Assembly (NCBI GenBank): GCA_010027825.1
Contig: RGUK01000039.1
Coordinates: 1-9,539, forward strand
Length of the DNA stretch: 9,539 nt
Direction of reading: 5' to 3'
Source of the DNA: a bacterium
Lineage (GTDB): Bacteria > Dependentiae > Babeliae > Babeliales > RVW-14
Positions 6,610 through 9,539 of this stretch are shown here, piece by piece. The notes below the pieces were generated by a model that saw only the letters and a program-made list of their open reading frames with translations, made no database searches and was not told where the DNA came from. Made by a program: the position numbers and the translations under genes. Position 1 is the stretch's first letter; every line of letters starts with the position of its first letter.

Positions 6610-8376
6610 TTACCTCGAACTCACAAAATTAGATTTGAACAACAAGTAATCCCAAAACACTTGCCTTGTTGCTGTACCTGCGACCGCTGTTTTTCTTGTC
6701 TTACACCTTAAACCAACAGGGAGAGATGACCCGCTTGGAATGCTAGTCGTTGCTGTGAATATTACGCTTCCGTTGATGAAGAACTGGACTTGGCTTGCCG
6801 CTGGATTTACTACGATTGCAAGTTTGTACCAGTTGTTAGCAACTACCGGGATGCCGCTATCAAAGACACCAGATGTTGTGCCGTTGCTATATTGAATTTC
6901 AAACTTACTGCCATTCAAGTTATCGCTATATGCAATTTGCAAGTAACGGTTGGCAGCGCCAGAGTTGCTGTCCGACCACCCGAATTCGGTGATAAAACGA
7001 TCCGTAGCAGAACTCAACACGGGAAGATAAAGCCTAGTCTCCACAGTATAAGTGGCAAGGTTTCCGCCCAAAATAACGTTGTTGCTAGAGTGTCCGCAAC
7101 CAGCACCCTGAGCGGTTGCCGCGGATCCCATGGCTTGATATAGAACGCCATAGTAGTTTCCTAAAATTTGCGGAAAAACGCCGGTTGAAATTCCGTTAGC
7201 TGCAGGGGTGTTTACGCTTGAGACCGCCCATCCAACAATAGAGTTAGCGGCAAAATCATCAAAGACTGAGCTATTTAAAATATAGGGAAGAGATAGGTTA
7301 GCCCATGTGGGTTCGATGCCATTGCTTAGGAGAACTTGCCCGGACAATCCTATTGGAAGCTGCGCCATGCGACCGTTGCCTGCGGTGTAAAAAATATCGC
7401 CCTGAGCAGCCGGTGCAGTTGGTTGCACGATAGGAGCGACTGATGCGGTTGTGGTTCCAATTGTCGCGCTGTGCAGAGTTTTGTTTTGAATCGTTTGAGC
7501 AGCAACAAGCGTCACAACCGTGTCGTTTACGTCTGGAAACGTAAACACTCGACTTGCTGTTGAACTGAATGCAAAAGAATTTAAAATCCCGCCAGACTTT
7601 AAAATCGTCAAACGGTCGGCATTATCACTGAATAAATTTATGCCAGTAACGGGAGTAGGACCGGAAATGTTTTGTCTTTCAAGAAATAAATAGCCACCAC
7701 CCGCAGTGCCCAAGGCTTGAAAGTTGAGTCCGCTAACCGCTTGCGCCCCAAATGATGGATCAATTTTAGTGCCAGCAATTTGAGCAAGAGGATCGACCAT
7801 CGAATCTACGATAGCGTTTGAAGGAATGGAAAACGTGTTTCCGGTAAGATTAAGACCAGATCCAGCAATATAAGAATTGCCAAGCGAAACAAACTGAATG
7901 GGATCGGTTCCCACTACCGGGTTGGGTGTGATCTGAGTAAATGCGTAACCGCTGAAGGTTCCAAGCAAAACAGAGATTGTTGCGGCGTTCAACTCAGTCG
8001 AGCTGTCAACGTCAGACCTTCTGGTCATGGGTGAGCTCGGCCCGTTGTAAATGTAAATCCCGTTTTGCCTTGAATCCGTTTGACCCGTCAGCACCACTGT
8101 GTTGCCATTTAGTACAGTATAACTTCCAGAGATGAGAGTGCCCGGAGACGCTATGTTTTGGTTTGTTGAAAACGCTACTTGGGCCGCCGGACTTTTCCAA
8201 ATGAGACCAGAAATGAATGCCTGCACCTGTGCAATCGTAGCGGCATCGTTTGATCCGGTTTGAGCCGCAGGATCAAGGGTAAGGGTTCCGATCATCGTCC
8301 CGCCAGCAAGCGGGAGGAAAGAACCTCCCCCGCCGCCGCTAACTTCCAGTTCTGCCGTAAATGGGTTGAACTTCAT
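6610..8376 (-). CDS. Tail fibre with lectin-like C-terminal domain (588 aa)
   Basis: This is a modular phage fibre. It begins with the tag MKFNPFTAELE and a glycine linker (SGGGGGS), then the common fibre phrase LPLAGGTMIGTLTLD (21-35). Residues about 58-163 (GLIWKSPAAQVAF, DSRQNGIYIYNG, MTRRSDVDSSTELN) are a module seen in many tail-fibre and neck-adjacent proteins. The region TFPDVNDTVVTL-QTIQNKTL (279-301) is another recurrent fibre phrase. Residues about 372-588 (FDDF, then RFITEFGWSD, NNWYKLAIVV, QVQFFINGSVIF, WDYLLFKSNF) resemble a concanavalin/laminin-G-like jelly roll that would bind glycans. This is the best candidate here for the receptor-binding tip. The start overlaps the previous stop as ATGA. 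Confidence 0.87.
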   Translation of the reverse strand: MKFNPFTAELEVSGGGGGSFLPLAGGTMIGTLTLDPAAQTGSNDAATIAQVQAFISGLIWKSPAAQVAFSTNQNIASPGTLISGSYTVLNGNTVVLTGQTDSRQNGIYIYNGPSSPMTRRSDVDSSTELNAATISVLLGTFSGYAFTQITPNPVVGTDPIQFVSLGNSYIAGSGLNLTGNTFSIPSNAIVDSMVDPLAQIAGTKIDPSFGAQAVSGLNFQALGTAGGGYLFLERQNISGPTPVTGINLFSDNADRLTILKSGGILNSFAFSSTASRVFTFPDVNDTVVTLVAAQTIQNKTLHSATIGTTTASVAPIVQPTAPAAQGDIFYTAGNGRMAQLPIGLSGQVLLSNGIEPTWANLSLPYILNSSVFDDFAANSIVGWAVSSVNTPAANGISTGVFPQILGNYYGVLYQAMGSAATAQGAGCGHSSNNVILGGNLATYTVETRLYLPVLSSATDRFITEFGWSDSNSGAANRYLQIAYSDNLNGSKFEIQYSNGTTSGVFDSGIPVVANNWYKLAIVVNPAASQVQFFINGSVIFTATTSIPSGSSLPVGLRCKTRKTAVAGTATRQVFWDYLLFKSNFVSSR

Positions 8377-8642
8377 GTCTTAACCGCAGAAATGATGAAA
8401 TCTTTTGAGGAGGTTGTATAGTCAACGGTCACTGTTGCCACTAGAACCGAATTTAAAAAATAAGTGTACACCTCTTGAGTCGCGCTTGGATAAGCCGCTT
8501 GGATCTCGTCGAAGACTTCGGTTACGAGCCTTCCAGAAGTTATTTTCGTATGAAGCGCTCGCCGACCTTGAGCGTCTTCGGAGTTACCGACCGGGAGACC
8601 CCGATCCATTGCTAACGGGGCTGATGCATATACTTCAGGCAT
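8373..8642 (-). CDS. Small fibre-associated phage protein (89 aa)
   Basis: The 89-residue product starts MPEVYASAPLAMDRGLPVGN. It contains LHTKITSGRLVTEVFDEIQ and a C-terminal segment YPSATQEVYTYFLNSVLVATVTVDYT. From memory, small proteins with this YPS-TEVYTY and ATVTV-Y pattern recur next to tail-fibre genes in uncultured phages. I infer a structural or adaptor role but cannot name a family. I choose the ATG at 8642, which overlaps the preceding gene's stop by 8 bases and has GGAAGG upstream. A longer frame to 8693 adds only an arginine-rich stretch that overlaps the zinc protein. It ends in an ATGA overlap with the lectin-like fibre gene. Confidence 0.72.
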   Translation of the reverse strand: MPEVYASAPLAMDRGLPVGNSEDAQGRRALHTKITSGRLVTEVFDEIQAAYPSATQEVYTYFLNSVLVATVTVDYTTSSKDFIISAVKT

Positions 8643-8856
8643 TGCGTTTTTCCTTCCATCTTTTTCTCGTTGCACACGCGCCACACAGCGCACGAGTTAG
8701 GTTTGCACGGGCGAGGTTAGCTGTAAAACTCACCCCGCACGAGGCGCATTTTTTAGTTCTACACTTTTCACACAGGCCAGAACCGTGACCCGTAGTTTCC
8801 GAGCATTTCGGTGCGTTAAGGCAATCGAACTTTAAGGGTGACTTAGGCGATGCCAT
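8635..8856 (-). CDS. Eight-cysteine putative zinc-binding protein (73 aa)
   Basis: This small basic protein has eight cysteines in pairs at residues 12/18, 29/32, 37/40 and 58/61. Three pairs plus one have CxxC spacing, enough for two zinc sites of the ribbon or knuckle type (GLCEKCRTKKCASCG, then LCGACATRKRW). It ends in a basic tail (RKRWKEKRNA), which could contact nucleic acid. It overlaps the VRR-NUC gene by 14 bases and the fibre-associated gene by 8, so it is tightly embedded. I do not recognise the family. A regulator, an accessory to the nuclease, or a structural zinc protein would all fit. Confidence 0.78.
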   Translation of the reverse strand: MASPKSPLKFDCLNAPKCSETTGHGSGLCEKCRTKKCASCGVSFTANLARANLTRALCGACATRKRWKEKRNA

Positions 8857-9172
8857 CGAGCCCCGCTTTCACATCTTCCACCGAACGCGCCATGAAGGAT
8901 ACCCCGCCATTCGCTCGTATTGCCTCTAGGAACGACTTTTGTTCCTTGGTTAGTACCCCAGTGGCACTCTTCAGCTCGATGGCTAGAAACCGCCCTCCCG
9001 GAAGAATGCCGAGAATGTCGCTTACCCCACGAATCCGGTAGGGTGAATTATTCCGACGGAAACGCTTGGTCTTCGGATCAAAGATCCCGACCGAGTCGTG
9101 AAGAAAAAAATACACGCCTCGGCTTCTCAGGTACGAACAGACCTGATTCCGCACCGCCCCCTCGGGTGTCAT
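8843..9172 (-). CDS. VRR-NUC domain nuclease (PD-(D/E)XK superfamily)
   Basis: The 109-residue protein is essentially a lone VRR-NUC domain, normal in length for phage members. It shows the helix with E4 (TPEGAVRNQV), then D52 in GVSDILGI, E66 and K68 in AIELKSA, and Q78 in TKEQKSFLE. Together these make the PD-(D/E)XK active site. It closes with ANGGVSFMARSVEDVKAGL, the usual C-terminal strand and helix. The family includes phage nucleases and, in eukaryotes, FAN1. Activity on branched or flapped DNA is known for relatives and is only inferred here. Likely roles are recombination, replication-fork or junction processing before packaging. The ATG directly follows the TAG of the preceding gene, indicating coupled translation. 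Confidence 0.93.
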   Translation of the reverse strand: MTPEGAVRNQVCSYLRSRGVYFFLHDSVGIFDPKTKRFRRNNSPYRIRGVSDILGILPGGRFLAIELKSATGVLTKEQKSFLEAIRANGGVSFMARSVEDVKAGLDGIA

Positions 9173-9343
9173 CTAGTCTAAAATCCGATAGGTTTGTTCC
9201 TTCAGCACAACCGAGTCTGAACCCTTCACCTCTCTGATCTGACTTAAAATCTGATCGAGGATTGCTTCTGCTTCTTTTTCAAGAATCATCTGCTCGAGTT
9301 GCTGCGCCTGATAATCTTCAAAACTTTGAAAACGATTTTCCAT
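9173..9343 (-). CDS. Small helical hypothetical protein (56 aa)
   Basis: The 56-codon frame runs from ATG at 9343 to TAG at 9173. It begins MENRFQSFEDYQAQQLEQ, continues as an acidic amphipathic helix (ILEKEAEAILDQILSQIREV) and ends with a short polar tail (EQTYRILD). Its TAG touches the ATG of the VRR-NUC gene, the main evidence that it is real. The ribosome site is weak (a GTGAG-like run about 15 bases upstream). It is the first gene after the terminator at 9370-9408, so it opens the transcription unit unless there is read-through. No family is recognised. Confidence 0.65.
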   Translation of the reverse strand: MENRFQSFEDYQAQQLEQMILEKEAEAILDQILSQIREVKGSDSVVLKEQTYRILD

Positions 9344-9369
9344 AGAAAAAGCGTCTCACAACATCTGAG

Positions 9370-9408
9370 AAAAAAAAAGAGGCCCTCGGGGACTAATCGA
9401 GAGCCTCT
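9370..9408 (-). terminator. Rho-independent terminator
   Basis: On the minus strand, AGAGGCTCTCG pairs with CGAGGGCCTCT in an 11-base-pair stem with one T-G wobble and a 9-base loop, followed directly by nine T residues. It lies 27 bases after the stop of the partial gene at 9436 and 26 bases before the next ATG. On the plus strand the hairpin is not followed by a T run, so it acts only on minus-strand transcription. Confidence 0.9.
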
Positions 9409-9435
9409 TACGACGCACCGGAATGGAACCAACCG

Positions 9436-9539
9436 CTACGATGCGCCGCCGTTCTTCTTGTTAAACTCTTCCCAAGCGGACGGAGCTTCTGGTGTTGCCC
9501 CGTTCGCCTGAGAAGGATTCGAGCGTGCAGGTGTAGTAA
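9436..9539 (-). CDS. 3' end of an unidentified gene (33 residues visible)
   Basis: The last 33 codons of a minus-strand gene enter from the window edge and stop at TAG (9438-9436). The visible tail is alanine/proline/asparagine-rich (PARSNPSQANGATPEAPS) and ends AWEEFNKKNGGAS. A flexible linker with a short helical end is typical of the C-termini of several phage DNA-metabolism proteins (single-strand binding or annealing proteins among them), but this fragment cannot be assigned. The stop is followed by a strong terminator, supporting it as a true gene end. Confidence 0.7.
   Translation of the reverse strand, partial: TTPARSNPSQANGATPEAPSAWEEFNKKNGGAS

Noticed and set aside
8405..8788. A 127-codon plus-strand frame
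   Set aside because: Antisense to the 89-residue and zinc-protein genes. Leu/Arg-rich with no recognisable domain.

Overview
The window is a compact stretch of a tailed-phage (Caudoviricetes) genome or prophage. It carries a large terminase with all its motifs, a small terminase beside it, a tail-fibre cassette and a phage-type VRR-NUC nuclease. Every supported gene lies on the minus strand, so transcription runs from high to low coordinates. Genes abut or overlap by a few bases almost everywhere (ATGA, TAATG and adjacent TAG/ATG junctions), leaving well under 200 bases of non-coding DNA. The host cannot be named. Shine-Dalgarno sites such as AGGAGG and AAGGAGAT show bacterial translation, and nothing suggests a eukaryotic or archaeal origin.

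In transcription order: the 3' end of an unidentified gene (9539-9436) is closed by a strong intrinsic terminator (9408-9370). A 56-residue helical protein, a VRR-NUC nuclease and an eight-cysteine probable zinc protein follow. Next is the fibre cassette: an 89-residue fibre-associated protein, a 588-residue fibre with a lectin-like C-terminus, a 731-residue fibre with YadA-like head repeats, and a 242-residue fibre-like protein. A 109-residue unknown protein and three very short genes (45, 56 and 55 codons) lead to a ParB-like/DNA methyltransferase locus. Then come terS, terL and, at the window edge, the 5' half of a tRNA.

The terminase and nuclease ends are GC-rich (sampled 60-base lines about 55-65%). 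Lines in the fibre genes fall to about 35%, which suggests the fibre cassette has a different history. The methyltransferase gene shows the same contrast inside one reading frame: its catalytic core, from the DPPY motif to just past motif I, is AT-rich (about 37-43%) between GC-rich ends. That looks like a recombinational swap of the core. The ParB-like N-terminal domain before it is broken by a frame change and seems to lack about 20 residues around the expected GHGR segment.

Together the genes would cover DNA packaging (TerS/TerL), DNA modification (methyltransferase), a nuclease step, and host recognition (two fibres sharing the N-terminal tag MKFNPFT-ELE, plus a third fibre-like protein). 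I found no CRISPR array, insertion sequence, integrase, toxin-antitoxin pair or recognisable new defence system. The most interesting signals are the mosaic and scarred methyltransferase, the conserved fibre tag with nearly saturated synonymous divergence, and the placement of fibre genes directly upstream of the packaging genes.
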